Positions 15,984 to 24,130 of a stretch of 64,000 bases of DNA are shown in pieces. How positions within the stretch are numbered: position 1 is the first letter of the stretch; the number at the start of each line of letters is the position of its first letter. This DNA is from Halobaculum rubrum (GTDB taxonomy: Archaea > Halobacteriota > Halobacteria > Halobacteriales > Haloferacaceae), in assembly GCF_019880225.1 (NCBI RefSeq), contig NZ_CP082284.1:2046001-2110000 (forward strand), in the 5' to 3' direction. Both the position numbers and the translations under genes were made by a program. The notes beneath the pieces are model-generated. The model was not told the origin of the DNA and did not search any database. It saw only the letters and a program-made list of their open reading frames with translations.

Positions 15984-16071
15984 GGGGGCCGGGTCAGGCC
16001 CCCGCATGCTGGGCGGTCCGACCGCGCCGAAGGCGCGGGAGGTACTTTCGCGATGTGGATTCTTATCCACA
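15984..16071. repeat. Cluster of three perfect hairpins between convergent operons
   Basis: Three perfect 7-bp stems lie within 88 bases: GGGGGCC/GGCCCCC with a 6-base loop (15984-16003), CCGCGCC/GGCGCGG with a GAA loop (16022-16038) and TGTGGAT/ATCCACA with a TCTT loop (16054-16071). The HNH gene ends just before and the leftward operon ends about 180 bases later. The remaining 16072-16253 is non-coding, GC-rich and then AT-richer. The cluster may be a bidirectional terminator, but no T-run follows. It may instead be an origin (single- or double-strand) of the element. Confidence 0.6.
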
Positions 16072-16253
16072 CCCCTAACGGAGAGCGGTAGCCCCCGGGC
16101 GCGGTTTCGGGGCGCGGCCGGCGCCGGCGCTGCCGCTCGTCGAGGTGATCGACTGGCTGAACACAAAACAAATTTAGAAGTACGTAGCAGAGGACAAGCG
16201 AATTTGTGTAAGAAGGGTGTCAGCCGAGTGTTGCCACTCAAAAGACCGCGGCG

Positions 16254-18473
16254 TCAGCCGGGGTTGAAGTAGTTCCACCCGGTCGGGAGCAGGTCGAGCA
16301 GCGTTTCGTCGGCGTACGTCACCTCCTCACCGTTCCGGAGCCGGCCGCGAACGCGGAACGTCCGCGAGAACAACCCGAGCGTGTCGCCGCCCTGGTCGTT
16401 CCGGAAGGCGATCGCGCCCTCGCGGATCAGCTGCCGCAGCTCGGAGCGGTCGGCACACTCCCACCCGAGCACGATCTCGTCCTTCTCGCCGTCCGCACGG
16501 ACCTCCTCGACCCAGTTGTCGCGCCAGCGCAGCCACGCCGAGCCCTCGCCGGGTGTCGCGGCGACGTTCTCAGCGCGCGTGAGGTTGTCCGCGGCGCCCT
16601 CGAGGTCGTGCTCGACGACGGCGTCGACGGCCTCCAGGCGCTTCACGACCTGCTGAGCGAGATACTGCGAGCGGAGCTGCACGTCGGCGTAGCGCGTCTG
16701 CACCATGTCACCGAGCTGGCGGAGCGCGCGCCGGACGGTCGAGACGGCCTTCCCGATCTCGTCGGCGATGTCCGCGGGCGAGAGCTGACCGCCGTCCGTC
16801 ACCAGCGTCCGAAGCGTGTCGACGTGGGTGTCGTTCAGGTTCCCCATGAAGGCCCAACGCTCGACGGCGTTGTTCTGTTCGCTCTCGATGCGCGGTGTCG
16901 GATCGTCGACGAGCTTTCGGAACCGCGAGGAGCTGACGGGCTCGAAGTAGTCGTCAGCGACGTACGGCCCCTCCGACGGTCGAAGCGGCACGTCGCCCCA
17001 CCGCAGGACGTTCAGCAGCGTCTCGTCGAGTTCGCGCTGCAGCGAGTCGAGATCCTCCCAGTACACGGTGTCGGACATGACCGAGTGCTGCAGGGAGACA
17101 CCGACTTTCGGATGCTCCAGGGGACCGGTGGCCGCGTCGGGATTCTTTCCGTAGTAGTGCTTGATCTCTTTCGCGAGATCGTGCCCGCCGACGAGGTGAC
17201 CGGCGCGCATCGAGCCGATCGTCGCCGTGTGGTACGATCCGGCTCGCTCGCGATCGTCGCGGACGGACTTCGCGTAGCCCTCGCGGTCGCCCGCCAGCAA
17301 CATACTCACGCGGTGCAGCGGGCCGTCGATCGCGATCAACTTCCCGGTCTCGCCGTCCTCGACGCGGACATACAGCTCGGCGTCGATGACGTTCGAGGAG
17401 CCGTGGATGTTCGAACGGTCGAACGACTCAGCCTCGACGTACGTCGGGCCGTTCCACTTCACGCCCTGTTGCTCGCGGACCGCTTCGATCGCCCGCTGCA
17501 GCAGGTCCGGATACCGGGAGAACTCGATGTTCGTCCCCTTCACGGCAACGTCGGTCCCGAGCAGGTCGGTCGGATTGATCGACACCGAGTCGCCGGCGCG
17601 GTTCTCGGCCTCCTGGTCGGGCCACCGCGGCCGGAGCCGGAAGTACGCTCGCGCCCGACCCTCGCCTTTCGCGTCTTTGAACGAGTCGTAGGCGGAGGGG
17701 AACACGTAGACACGGGGCTCTTTCACCGTGTCGAGGCGCCAGTCGATGTCGGCGGCGACGTGCTCGTCGGGCGGGTGGATGTTCGAGTCGGAGTACCGCA
17801 GCGCGACGGACCACTCCTCGACGGTCTCGTCGGCATCGAGATCGTCGTCGGCCTGTCGCTCGGCGACGCGCCGAGTCGCGCCCGGCAGCTCGTCGGCGGC
17901 GACCTCGAACCCGGTGAGCAGTTCGCCGTCGTGCTCTTTCCGCGCCGAGTCGAGCGCGTAGTACCAGTTGAACGGCTTGCGCCGCTCGCTCGTGTCGTAC
18001 TTGACGTAGGCGGAGAACTCGTGGAACCACGGCTGCACGACGCGCCGCTGGGCGAACGGGTCGAGGTCGCCCTCGACGCCCTGCTCGCCCTCCGGCGTGG
18101 CGCGCTGGCGCTGGCGTCGCTTGTACCAGGCGCGGAACGGCTGACAGTCGTAGTAGTGATCGTCAGGGTTTGCTCCGGACGAGGCGGTGTGTGGCTCGTG
18201 GCAGAACCGACACGTCGCGACGGGTCGCTGGGCGCACGACTCGGCGTGCGAGCGGGCCTGATCGCCCGTCTTGTGGTGGCCGCGGCAGTGACGACACACC
18301 GCGACGAAGCCCTCACTCTGTGGGCCGCTCTCGCGGTCCTCACGGGTGTTGGACTCGTCGGTGTCCCGGGCGTCGCGGGACGGCGAGCGCGACGCCTCGG
18401 CGCCGAGGAGGCGGTCGAGTTGCTCGTCGGCGTCGTCGCGGATCTCGTCGTCACCCGCGTCGGGACCGATCAC
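16254..18473 (-). CDS. Large zinc-finger/winged-helix protein, candidate replication protein
   Basis: The protein has 739 residues, starting at GTG 18473 and overlapping the upstream zinc-ribbon gene by four bases. Near residues 55-115 are Cys/His clusters (CRHCRGHH, then CRFCHEPH, then YYDC). A long central domain of about 400 residues is unassigned. Around residues 560-600 there is a MarR/ArsR-like winged helix (DGGQLSPADIADEIGKAVST, VRRALRQL). It resembles large haloarchaeal proviral proteins I know as DUF7845-type, often labelled MarR-like. I see no HUH, MCM or primase motif. Its size, position and operon make it the best candidate for replication initiation, but that is inference. Confidence 0.65.
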   Translation of the reverse strand: MIGPDAGDDEIRDDADEQLDRLLGAEASRSPSRDARDTDESNTREDRESGPQSEGFVAVCRHCRGHHKTGDQARSHAESCAQRPVATCRFCHEPHTASSGANPDDHYYDCQPFRAWYKRRQRQRATPEGEQGVEGDLDPFAQRRVVQPWFHEFSAYVKYDTSERRKPFNWYYALDSARKEHDGELLTGFEVAADELPGATRRVAERQADDDLDADETVEEWSVALRYSDSNIHPPDEHVAADIDWRLDTVKEPRVYVFPSAYDSFKDAKGEGRARAYFRLRPRWPDQEAENRAGDSVSINPTDLLGTDVAVKGTNIEFSRYPDLLQRAIEAVREQQGVKWNGPTYVEAESFDRSNIHGSSNVIDAELYVRVEDGETGKLIAIDGPLHRVSMLLAGDREGYAKSVRDDRERAGSYHTATIGSMRAGHLVGGHDLAKEIKHYYGKNPDAATGPLEHPKVGVSLQHSVMSDTVYWEDLDSLQRELDETLLNVLRWGDVPLRPSEGPYVADDYFEPVSSSRFRKLVDDPTPRIESEQNNAVERWAFMGNLNDTHVDTLRTLVTDGGQLSPADIADEIGKAVSTVRRALRQLGDMVQTRYADVQLRSQYLAQQVVKRLEAVDAVVEHDLEGAADNLTRAENVAATPGEGSAWLRWRDNWVEEVRADGEKDEIVLGWECADRSELRQLIREGAIAFRNDQGGDTLGLFSRTFRVRGRLRNGEEVTYADETLLDLLPTGWNYFNPG

Positions 18474-18598
18474 GCGCCGTCACCTCCGAGCAGGCCGTCG
18501 CAGTCCGAGCAGGTGAACACGCCCGAGTCGAGTTCTCGGACCTTCCGCCGCTTCCCGCACCCGCGACAGATGTCGTCGCGCGAGTAGGCGGCGCTCAT
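18470..18598 (-). CDS. 42-residue zinc-ribbon protein
   Basis: This short gene encodes a single treble-clef-like zinc ribbon: CRGC at residues 11-14 and CSDC at residues 30-33, with basic residues between (GKRRKVREL). Its ATG overlaps the preceding stop and its TGA overlaps the GTG of the 739-residue protein, each by a few bases. The Cys pairs, overlaps and codon use make it convincing despite its size. It is probably a nucleic-acid- or protein-binding accessory of the replication operon. Confidence 0.72.
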   Translation of the reverse strand: MSAAYSRDDICRGCGKRRKVRELDSGVFTCSDCDGLLGGDGA

Positions 18599-18810
18599 TC
18601 GAGGACCTCCGTGGACTCGCGCTCGTGGATCGTTCCCAACGGCTCGCCGCAGGTGCTGCAGTTCGGGAACTTCTCCTTGATCGTCTCGATGAGTTCGTCG
18701 ACCTGTTCGTCCCGTCCCTCTCCGTCGAGTACGATCTCGGTATGCTGTTCGGGGCAGCTGGCGTAGAGGGTGACTTCAGAGCGGTCGGTCGCGTGACGGT
18801 GGTCGCTCAC
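18595..18810 (-). CDS. Small CxxC protein
   Basis: The protein has 71 residues: an N-terminal segment with one Cys (ASCPEQH), an acidic helix and a CSTC near residue 51 followed by GEPLGTIHE. Together these could form a zinc site. It overlaps both neighbours by four bases in the leftward operon. It fits the run of small zinc-binding proteins seen in haloarchaeal proviruses; no specific family recognised. Confidence 0.65.
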   Translation of the reverse strand: MSDHRHATDRSEVTLYASCPEQHTEIVLDGEGRDEQVDELIETIKEKFPNCSTCGEPLGTIHERESTEVLE

Positions 18811-19475
18811 CGGCCGTCACCTCCGTCCTGATCCCGAACCTGACTCGCCCAGCGGTCGAACCAGTCGCGTTCCGCGTCTCGTTCGTAGCAGTCGCGACAT
18901 CGGAGCGCCGAGTGATCCGTCTCGCCGTGGGTCGGGAAGACGCGGACGTGAGCGGGCTGTTCGCAGTCTTTGTCGTCGCAGGTGAGCGTCTCGCCGCCGT
19001 CGGTGGTCAGCGTGGACTGCTCGGTAGTGGCGGCGGTGTCACGTTTACCGAGCCACGACATCTGCTCGCCGATCCCGCCGAGGTCGAGGCGCTGGAAGGG
19101 GAACGAGACGGGCGGGTGGATCCCGGCGTGGAACGTCTCGCGATCGCGGAGCGGGTCGATGTACGAGCGCCCGGCGAGCACGACGATCTCGTCGCCAGGG
19201 TCGGTGACGCCGAGCCACTCGATCAGCTCCATGCCGACCTGGTGGGCGAGCTCGTCGAGCGCGTCGCCGTCGAGGTCGTCGATGTGCGTCTCGTAGGGGT
19301 CGACCTCGATGTCGGGCTCGAGGAGCCCGTGCTCGGCAGAGAGGATCGCCCACTCGTCGCCGACAGTTTCGGCGTACTCGCGCTTCTTCGCGAAGTACGT
19401 CGAGGTGTACAGGTCGCAGGCTTCGGAGCGCTCGTCGCGCTTCGCGGCGCCGCAGCCGACGAGGACGTACTTCAC
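18807..19475 (-). CDS. DUF6884 protein with C-terminal zinc finger
   Basis: The protein has 222 residues. Residues 1-135 show the DUF6884 pattern, seen in phages and halovirus genomes: VLVGCGAAKRD at the start, LYTSTYFAKKREYAE, WAILSAEHGLLEP and later VVLAGRSYIDPL. This fold is nucleoside-processing-like (distantly YaaA/DUF523-type), but no activity is established here. The last 60 residues add a Cys4 site (CDDKDCEQ, then CRDC). It overlaps the genes on both sides and is probably involved in element DNA metabolism or host takeover. Confidence 0.75.
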   Translation of the reverse strand: MKYVLVGCGAAKRDERSEACDLYTSTYFAKKREYAETVGDEWAILSAEHGLLEPDIEVDPYETHIDDLDGDALDELAHQVGMELIEWLGVTDPGDEIVVLAGRSYIDPLRDRETFHAGIHPPVSFPFQRLDLGGIGEQMSWLGKRDTAATTEQSTLTTDGGETLTCDDKDCEQPAHVRVFPTHGETDHSALRCRDCYERDAERDWFDRWASQVRDQDGGDGR

Positions 19476-19726
19476 CGGCCGTCACCTCCGTCGGTCCGCG
19501 CGCGAGCTCTCGCGCCGTGGTTGAACGACGACTCGTCGTCGGGGTCGACGTACTCGGAAACCTCTTTCCCGGCTGCGGTGCCGCGGCTGATACGCGGCAT
19601 CGAGTCACAGCCGGAACACCGGTGCACGCGGTCGTCGTCGTCACCGAAGACGGCGGCGAAGCGTTCGGTGACGTGAGTGCCGCAGTGCAGGCAGTTCGTC
19701 GAACCGCCGGTATCCAGGCGGTTCAT
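19472..19726 (-). CDS. DUF7563-like small zinc-finger protein
   Basis: The protein has 84 residues from ATG 19726, chosen because GGAGGTG lies seven bases upstream and it overlaps the previous stop in CATGA; a GTG nine bases earlier is in frame but sits inside that site. A zinc site CLHC (residues 12-15) and CSGC follows the pattern 'C-x2-C, THVTERFAAVF, C-x2-C' of haloarchaeal DUF7563 proteins. The tail is acidic and then Arg-rich. Probable DNA-binding accessory factor of the element. Confidence 0.72.
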   Translation of the reverse strand: MNRLDTGGSTNCLHCGTHVTERFAAVFGDDDDRVHRCSGCDSMPRISRGTAAGKEVSEYVDPDDESSFNHGARARARTDGGDGR

Positions 19727-19836
19727 GGCCGACACCTCCCGTCGTCGAGAGCCGGACAGCGCTGCTCTGGGGTGTCGATGCGCGTGCCGCAGAATTCGCA
19801 GATCGAAGGGCGCTTACCTCCGGTTAGTGGAGGCAA
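19723..19836 (-). CDS. 37-residue zinc-binding protein, first gene of leftward operon
   Basis: From TTG 19836, preceded by CGGAGAG (19840-19846), a 37-residue protein carries CEFC near residues 14-17 and a second pair (RCPALDDGRC), enough for one zinc site. Its TGA overlaps the next ATG. The frame stays open into the tRNA gene, so the start is not certain, but any longer start would lie inside tRNA-Trp. Its 5' region is the junction with the chromosome: expression depends either on the AT-rich TAAAAGTATAT at 19845-19855 or on read-through from tRNA-Trp. Confidence 0.55.
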   Translation of the reverse strand: MPPLTGGKRPSICEFCGTRIDTPEQRCPALDDGRCRP

Positions 19837-19863
19837 GGCTCTCCGATATACTTTTATTGCAGA

Positions 19864-20041
19864 TGGGGTCGGAGGGATTTGAACCCCCGATCGACTGATA
19901 TCTCCGGTCGGCACCTCGGTACTCCAGAGGGTCGTCGTCGCGTCCGATGATCAGTCGGACGCTCGGTATATCAGTCTGGAGTTCGTCACCGGGCGCGTTG
20001 CCTCTGGAGTCAGTCGCCATACCGGGCTTGGCCACGACCCC
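19864..20041 (-). tRNA. trnW: tRNA-Trp (CCA) with 104-base intron
   Basis: On the minus strand the acceptor GGGGTCG (20041-20035) pairs with CGACCCC (19871-19865), followed by discriminator A at 19864. The D arm (GCC...GGC), the T loop (GGTTCAAATCC) and an anticodon CCA at 20007-20005 are clear. With exon 1 as 20041-20004 and exon 2 as 19899-19864, the joined loop is CUCCAGA on a 5-bp stem and the intron is 104 bases (20003-19900). The haloarchaeal tRNA-Trp intron is known to act as a C/D guide RNA, and GUGACGA and CUGA boxes are visible here. The 3' end is the element's attachment site. Confidence 0.93.
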
Positions 20042-20068
20042 GTGCACCCGTCCATATCCCGGAGCGCC

Positions 20069-20076
20069 GTAAAGGG
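20069..20076 (-). promoter_or_regulatory. TATA element of tRNA-Trp
   Basis: CCCTTTAC on the minus strand lies 28-35 bases before the mature 5' end of the tRNA, the usual spacing for haloarchaeal promoters. Confidence 0.6.
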
Positions 20077-20132
20077 ATTTCGATCGGATCTCGCTACTTG
20101 TGAGTCCCCACTGCCGTCCGGTCGTTCGCCGC

Positions 20133-20357
20133 TCACTCGCGGTCGGTTTCGCCCCACGAGCACTCCTGGCATTTGTACGCCGTCACGAACTCGGTGACGC
20201 TCGGCATGTATCCCACCGAGATGACGTCGCCGCCGCAGTCGGGACACTCGCGGTCGGCGTCCTCGATCGGCTCGGCGTCCATCACGGAGTCGCCCTCGAC
20301 CAGTTCGGCGAGCTTCTCCGGCGTGACCATTCGTCCTTCGACGACGCGATTGCTCAT
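20133..20357 (-). CDS. DUF5795 family protein
   Basis: The protein has 74 residues with the family pattern RMVTPEKLAELVEGDSVMDAE, then CPDCGGDVISVGYMPSVTEF and CQEC, a two-knuckle zinc ribbon at residues 39-66. The family is confined to haloarchaea and has no known function; it usually neighbours the DUF5794 gene, as here. A TATA-like CTTTTACC at 20388-20381 lies 24-31 bases before ATG 20357, indicating a leaderless transcript. It is the first chromosomal gene beyond the tRNA. Confidence 0.85.
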   Translation of the reverse strand: MSNRVVEGRMVTPEKLAELVEGDSVMDAEPIEDADRECPDCGGDVISVGYMPSVTEFVTAYKCQECSWGETDRE

Positions 20358-20437
20358 GCTCCGCCGTCGGCGGCCGATCGGGTAAAAGACCCCGGTCCGA
20401 GGGCCGACCTCGGCCGGTCAGCCGCCGTGACGCCGAC

Positions 20438-21499
20438 TCACAGCCAGGGTTCGCGCGAGGGGTCCCCACCCGACTCGTCGTCGGAATCGTCCGACGTCTC
20501 CTCGCGGTCGTCGGAGTCGACTGGGTCGATCCCCGCCGTCGGCGCCGTCGGCGAACTGCCGAAGGCGACGCCGGAGGCGGGGTCGCGGCGGCCGTCGGCG
20601 TCGGCGTCCGTCGCCGCTGCCGAATCCGCCGCGGCGACCCCGTCGTCGAGTTCGTCGCCGCCGTCGGTGGTCACCGCGCTGGTCGGGTCGGCGGTGCCCG
20701 AGTCGGATGCGCCGTGTCCGGCGTCGTCCCGCCCGACATCCTCGTCGGAATCCGGGTCGACTGCGTCGTCGGAACTCGGGTCGTACGAGAACAGGCCCGT
20801 GACCACGAGCACGCCCAGGGCGACCGGCTGCTCGGTCGGGAGCAGTCCCAGCACCGACAGCGAGAGGATGCCGAGCGCGACCGACGAGCCGAAGCGGAAC
20901 CGGTCGATGTCGACGCGACCCCGCAGACGGTCGCCCGCCAGCGCGATCGAGAGCGCGAACGCGACGCCGACACCCGCGGCCGCCCCGGCACGAGCGAGCA
21001 GGTCGGGGTTGAGCGTGACCGCCAGCTCCGCGCCGGCCGGCTGGAACGACGCGAGCAGACCGAGCCCGATGATCGCTCCGGGACTGGGGAGGTACTCGCC
21101 GATCTCGGCGCTGGCGGTCTTGGCCGCCACCGCGAGGATCACGAGCCCGGCGAAGCGGTGGAACACGTCGGGGTTCAGCAGACTCTGGATCGTCTCCGCC
21201 AGCGCGGCCTCCGCTACTGCAACCGGGACGAGCACGGCGCCGAGCAGGAGAATGGAGGCGGCCTTTTGGCGGGGCGTTCCCTCCATCTCGGCGAGCACGA
21301 CCGCCATCGTGGCGGAGCCGCCGAAGATGAGCAGGCCGGTCTCGATGATGCCGAACGGAACCGTGAGCGCGCCCGCGATGACGAGCGCGGGGAAGATTCC
21401 GTCGACCAGCGGCAGCCCCATGACGGTCGCGAGCAGTCGGGTTGCGCCGCCGACGCGCCGCTCCAGGCGGATCGCGATCGGATGTGCTGAGGTACTCAC
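20438..21499 (-). CDS. DUF5794 membrane protein
   Basis: The protein has 353 residues. Residues 20-220 contain about seven hydrophobic segments (for example LPLVDGIFPALVIAGALTVP and ASILLLGAVLVPVAVAEAAL), the signature of haloarchaeal DUF5794. The last 120 residues are an Asp/Ser-rich low-complexity tail, probably cytoplasmic. Function unknown. It lies in the same orientation as DUF5795, 80 bases upstream of it. Confidence 0.82.
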   Translation of the reverse strand: MSTSAHPIAIRLERRVGGATRLLATVMGLPLVDGIFPALVIAGALTVPFGIIETGLLIFGGSATMAVVLAEMEGTPRQKAASILLLGAVLVPVAVAEAALAETIQSLLNPDVFHRFAGLVILAVAAKTASAEIGEYLPSPGAIIGLGLLASFQPAGAELAVTLNPDLLARAGAAAGVGVAFALSIALAGDRLRGRVDIDRFRFGSSVALGILSLSVLGLLPTEQPVALGVLVVTGLFSYDPSSDDAVDPDSDEDVGRDDAGHGASDSGTADPTSAVTTDGGDELDDGVAAADSAAATDADADGRRDPASGVAFGSSPTAPTAGIDPVDSDDREETSDDSDDESGGDPSREPWL

Positions 21500-22115
21500 G
21501 GCTCAGCGAGACGACCCGGCATAACCCACGACCGGACGGGAGTCTGGTGACGAACCGGAGCCGGCGGACGCCCGGGCGGAGCAACGCGGAAGGCGTTCCC
21601 CCGTGCACCAGTCGAGTCCGCGCTTGAACGGAATAAATGTCGGGAGTGCAGCGTTGTCGCTCACCCGGCCGACGATACCCGTTACAGTGCGGGACTCGAA
21701 GTCCATACCGTCACTGTGTCGTAGGTGAGACTTAATGGTTGCGTGGGATGTGCCCACACGGTACGGGAGATCCCTCACCGATATTTAAATACCTGCTCTA
21801 CGGTTCCTCGCCTACTCGACGATATCGTCGTTACACTCTCGGGCTCAAGGCGCTCGCCGTGCAAGTTTTGCGGACGACATCGAGATCGGTGTGAGCCGAC
21901 CCGGCGTCGTTGTCGGCCGGGTCGCCGATCCCGCGAACTCCACCGTTCCGTTCGAATCGCCTCTGGAATTGTGTTCCAAAGCTATGCATCCCGATGTACG
22001 AGCGCTCGCAGTTCCGGGTGATATCTCGTAGGATCTGTACACGGATGTGTGGTACTCACTGTCCAGGCGCCTCGCTTCTCGCAACGTTTTTGCGGTGTCC
22101 CCGAACACCGTTGAT
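21500..22115. other. Gene-free stretch upstream of guaB
   Basis: I see no convincing gene in these 616 bases. Short open frames lack start signals or haloarchaeal codon use. An AT-rich TATTTAAATA (21782-21792) looks like a promoter element reading leftward, with no gene that obviously follows. The last 30 bases carry the guaB promoter. Overall composition is less GC-rich than the genes on either side. Confidence 0.5.
22086..22093 (+). promoter_or_regulatory. TATA element of guaB
   Basis: GTTTTTGC lies 23-30 bases before the guaB ATG, implying a leaderless transcript. Confidence 0.55.
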
Positions 22116-23609
22116 ATGGCGAACGACGGGTCCGACGGAAGTCCGTTCTCACAGAAACTGGAGGTACCGGAAGCGCTGACGTTCGACGACGTTCTGCTGC
22201 GCCCCAAAGAGAGCCGAGTCGAACCCGACGAGGCGGACGTTTCGACGCGCGTCTCCGCCAACGTCGAGCTGACGATCCCGGTGCTCTCGGCGGCGATGGA
22301 CACCGTCACCGAGTCCGAGTTGGCGATCGCGATGGCCCGCGAGGGGGGCCTCGGCGTGCTCCACCGCAATATGGACGTCGAGGAGACGGCCGCGGAAGTC
22401 GAGCGCGTCAAGCGCGCCGACGAACTGGTGATCCGACGCGAGAACGTCGTCACCGCCTCGCCCGACCAGCCCGTCCGCGAGGTCGACGCGATGATGGAAC
22501 ACGAGGGCGTCTCCGGCGCGCCCGTCGTCGACGAGGACGACGCAGTCCTCGGGATCATCTCGGGCACCGACATCCGGCCGTACCTGGAGGTCGGCGAGTC
22601 CGACGCGGTGTCGGAGGCGATGACCGACGAAGTCGTCACCGCGCCCGAGGACGTCGACGCGCGCGAGGCGCTCGAACTCATGTACGACCACAAGATCGAG
22701 CGCGTCCCCGTCGTCGACGACGACGACCGCCTCGTCGGCCTCGTGACGATGCAGGGCGTGCTCGCGCGCCGCGAACACACTGACGCCGCTCGCGACGAGT
22801 CGGGGTCGCTGCTGATCGGCGTCGCCGTCGGCCCGTTCGAGGAGGAACGCGCCGTCGCCGCCGACGAGGCCGGCGCGGACATCCTCTTCATCGACTGTGC
22901 GCACGCGCACAACCTGAACGTCCTCGACTCCGCCCGCGCGATCAAGACGGAGGTCGACGCCGACGTGGTCGTCGGCAACGTCGGCACCCGGGAGGCCGCC
23001 GAGGCCGCCGTCGACTTCGCCGACGGCCTGAAGGTCGGGATCGGCCCGGGCTCGATCTGTACCACGCGCGTCGTGAGCGGCGCGGGCATGCCCCAGATCA
23101 CCGCCGTCGCGCAGGTGGCCGACGTGGCTGCGCGCGAGGACGTTCCCGTCATCGCGGACGGCGGGATCCGCTACTCCGGCGACGCGATCAAGGCGATCGC
23201 CGCCGGCGCCGACGCCGTCATGCTCGGCTCGTACTTCGCGGGCACCGACGAGGCGCCCGGCCGCGTCATCACGATGAACGGCAAGCGCTACAAGCAGTAC
23301 CGCGGCATGGGCTCGGTCGGGGCGATGTCCGAGGGCGGCGGCGACCGCTACCTCAAGGACGTCGAGGAGGACGAGGAGTTCGTTCCCGAGGGCGTCGAGG
23401 CCGCGACGCCGTACAAGGGACCGCTCTCCTCCGAGCTCCACCAGCTCGTCGGCGGCATGCGCTCGGGGATGGGGTACGTCGGCGCGGAGACGCTCACCGG
23501 CTTCAAGCAGCGCGCTGAGTTCGTCCGCGTCTCCCAGGCTGGTCAGACCGAGGGCCACCCCCACGACGTGACGATCACCGACGAGGCGCCGAACTACAGC
23601 CCCGAGTAA
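22116..23609 (+). CDS. guaB: IMP dehydrogenase
   Basis: The protein has 497 residues, the normal length. It catalyses NAD-dependent oxidation of IMP to XMP, the committing step of GMP synthesis, in the cytoplasm. Visible features are the N-terminal barrel start ([13 protein letters not shown]), a CBS pair at about residues 105-225 ([20 protein letters not shown] and [20 protein letters not shown]), the catalytic loop [15 protein letters not shown] and the [12 protein letters not shown] flap region. ATG 22116 is chosen because a TATA element lies at leaderless distance; the frame extends further upstream without signals. Confidence 0.97.
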   Translation: MANDGSDGSPFSQKLEVPEALTFDDVLLRPKESRVEPDEADVSTRVSANVELTIPVLSAAMDTVTESELAIAMAREGGLGVLHRNMDVEETAAEVERVKRADELVIRRENVVTASPDQPVREVDAMMEHEGVSGAPVVDEDDAVLGIISGTDIRPYLEVGESDAVSEAMTDEVVTAPEDVDAREALELMYDHKIERVPVVDDDDRLVGLVTMQGVLARREHTDAARDESGSLLIGVAVGPFEEERAVAADEAGADILFIDCAHAHNLNVLDSARAIKTEVDADVVVGNVGTREAAEAAVDFADGLKVGIGPGSICTTRVVSGAGMPQITAVAQVADVAAREDVPVIADGGIRYSGDAIKAIAAGADAVMLGSYFAGTDEAPGRVITMNGKRYKQYRGMGSVGAMSEGGGDRYLKDVEEDEEFVPEGVEAATPYKGPLSSELHQLVGGMRSGMGYVGAETLTGFKQRAEFVRVSQAGQTEGHPHDVTITDEAPNYSPE

Positions 23610-24130
23610 CGCTCTCGCGAACGTGACCGAGTCGGCGCGAAGCGCCGCCTCGGACTCGGTCGGAGATCGACGCTACCGCAGGAGTTCGATTCCACCCGAC
23701 GACGCCGGACGCCTCCGTCTCCAACCGAGATCGTCGAGCCCTCGACCCGAACCGGGGTGATTCGAACGTGGATCCGCTCGGTGCGATATGGGTGTAAACC
23801 GACAGCTTCGGTCGATCTCGGCTTCCTCGGCCGGTAGCCTTTCGACGGCGCTCACCGTACGACCCGTCGGTGGTTGGTGGCCACCGCGGATCGTGGGGCA
23901 CCACGGCGGGCGTGACGCGACCCCGCCACTCGACCCACCCGTTTTCGGCGCAGGGCTCCCGCATCGCATACGGTTAAGTACCCGGCGGTGACAACACCAA
24001 TCGATGGCCGGACGGCGTCGGTACGCTCGAACGCTCGCTCGAGGGAGAGTGGCCGGACCGGCATGCGCCGACCGGAAGCGTGGTATCGGTCCGTCGACCA
24101 GCGGCGGGCACAGGGGGGGAACGCACCAGC
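23610..24130. other. Gene-free stretch between guaB and the response regulator
   Basis: No convincing gene or RNA gene is seen in the first 360 bases. Near the right end GGTTAAGTACC (23973-23983) resembles a TATA element. It is followed about 22 bases later by ATG 24004, which opens a 44-codon basic frame ending inside the first codons of the response regulator (TGA 24136-24138). The frame could be a leader, but its Arg/Gly-rich composition argues against a real product. Confidence 0.4.

Larger units (their letters stand above)
653..19863. mobile_element. Integrated element (provirus or vesicle plasmid) at tRNA-Trp
   Basis: The right edge is the 3' end of tRNA-Trp, where the element's leftward operon begins within 30 bases. 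The left edge is placed provisionally beyond the integrase operon. Content in order: integrase module, AbrB-like regulator, divergent switch region, a 13-kb rightward operon of exported and membrane proteins with one ATPase, an HNH gene, a hairpin cluster and a leftward zinc-finger operon with a candidate replication protein. tRNA 3'-end integration is the usual habit of haloarchaeal proviruses and integrative plasmids. The left boundary is uncertain and could lie left of the window. Confidence 0.8.

Noticed and set aside
16608-18587. 659-codon open frame on the plus strand opposite the candidate replication gene
   Set aside because: Val/Arg/Leu-rich shadow composition and no motif, whereas the minus-strand frame has zinc fingers, a winged helix and overlapping operon neighbours.
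1-19863. Search for capsid, terminase, relaxase or type IV coupling genes in the element
   Set aside because: None of the frames shows HK97, jelly-roll, terminase nuclease, MOB relaxase or VirD4 signatures, so neither a tailed provirus nor a conjugative plasmid is supported.
21503-21778. 91-codon minus-strand frame downstream of TATTTAAATA
   Set aside because: Composition is not haloarchaeal-protein-like, there is no recognisable domain, and the TATA-to-start distance does not fit.
23670-23710. T-loop-like AGTTCGATTCC suggesting a tRNA after guaB
   Set aside because: The arms flanking it do not form a T stem, and no acceptor, D or anticodon stem can be found nearby.
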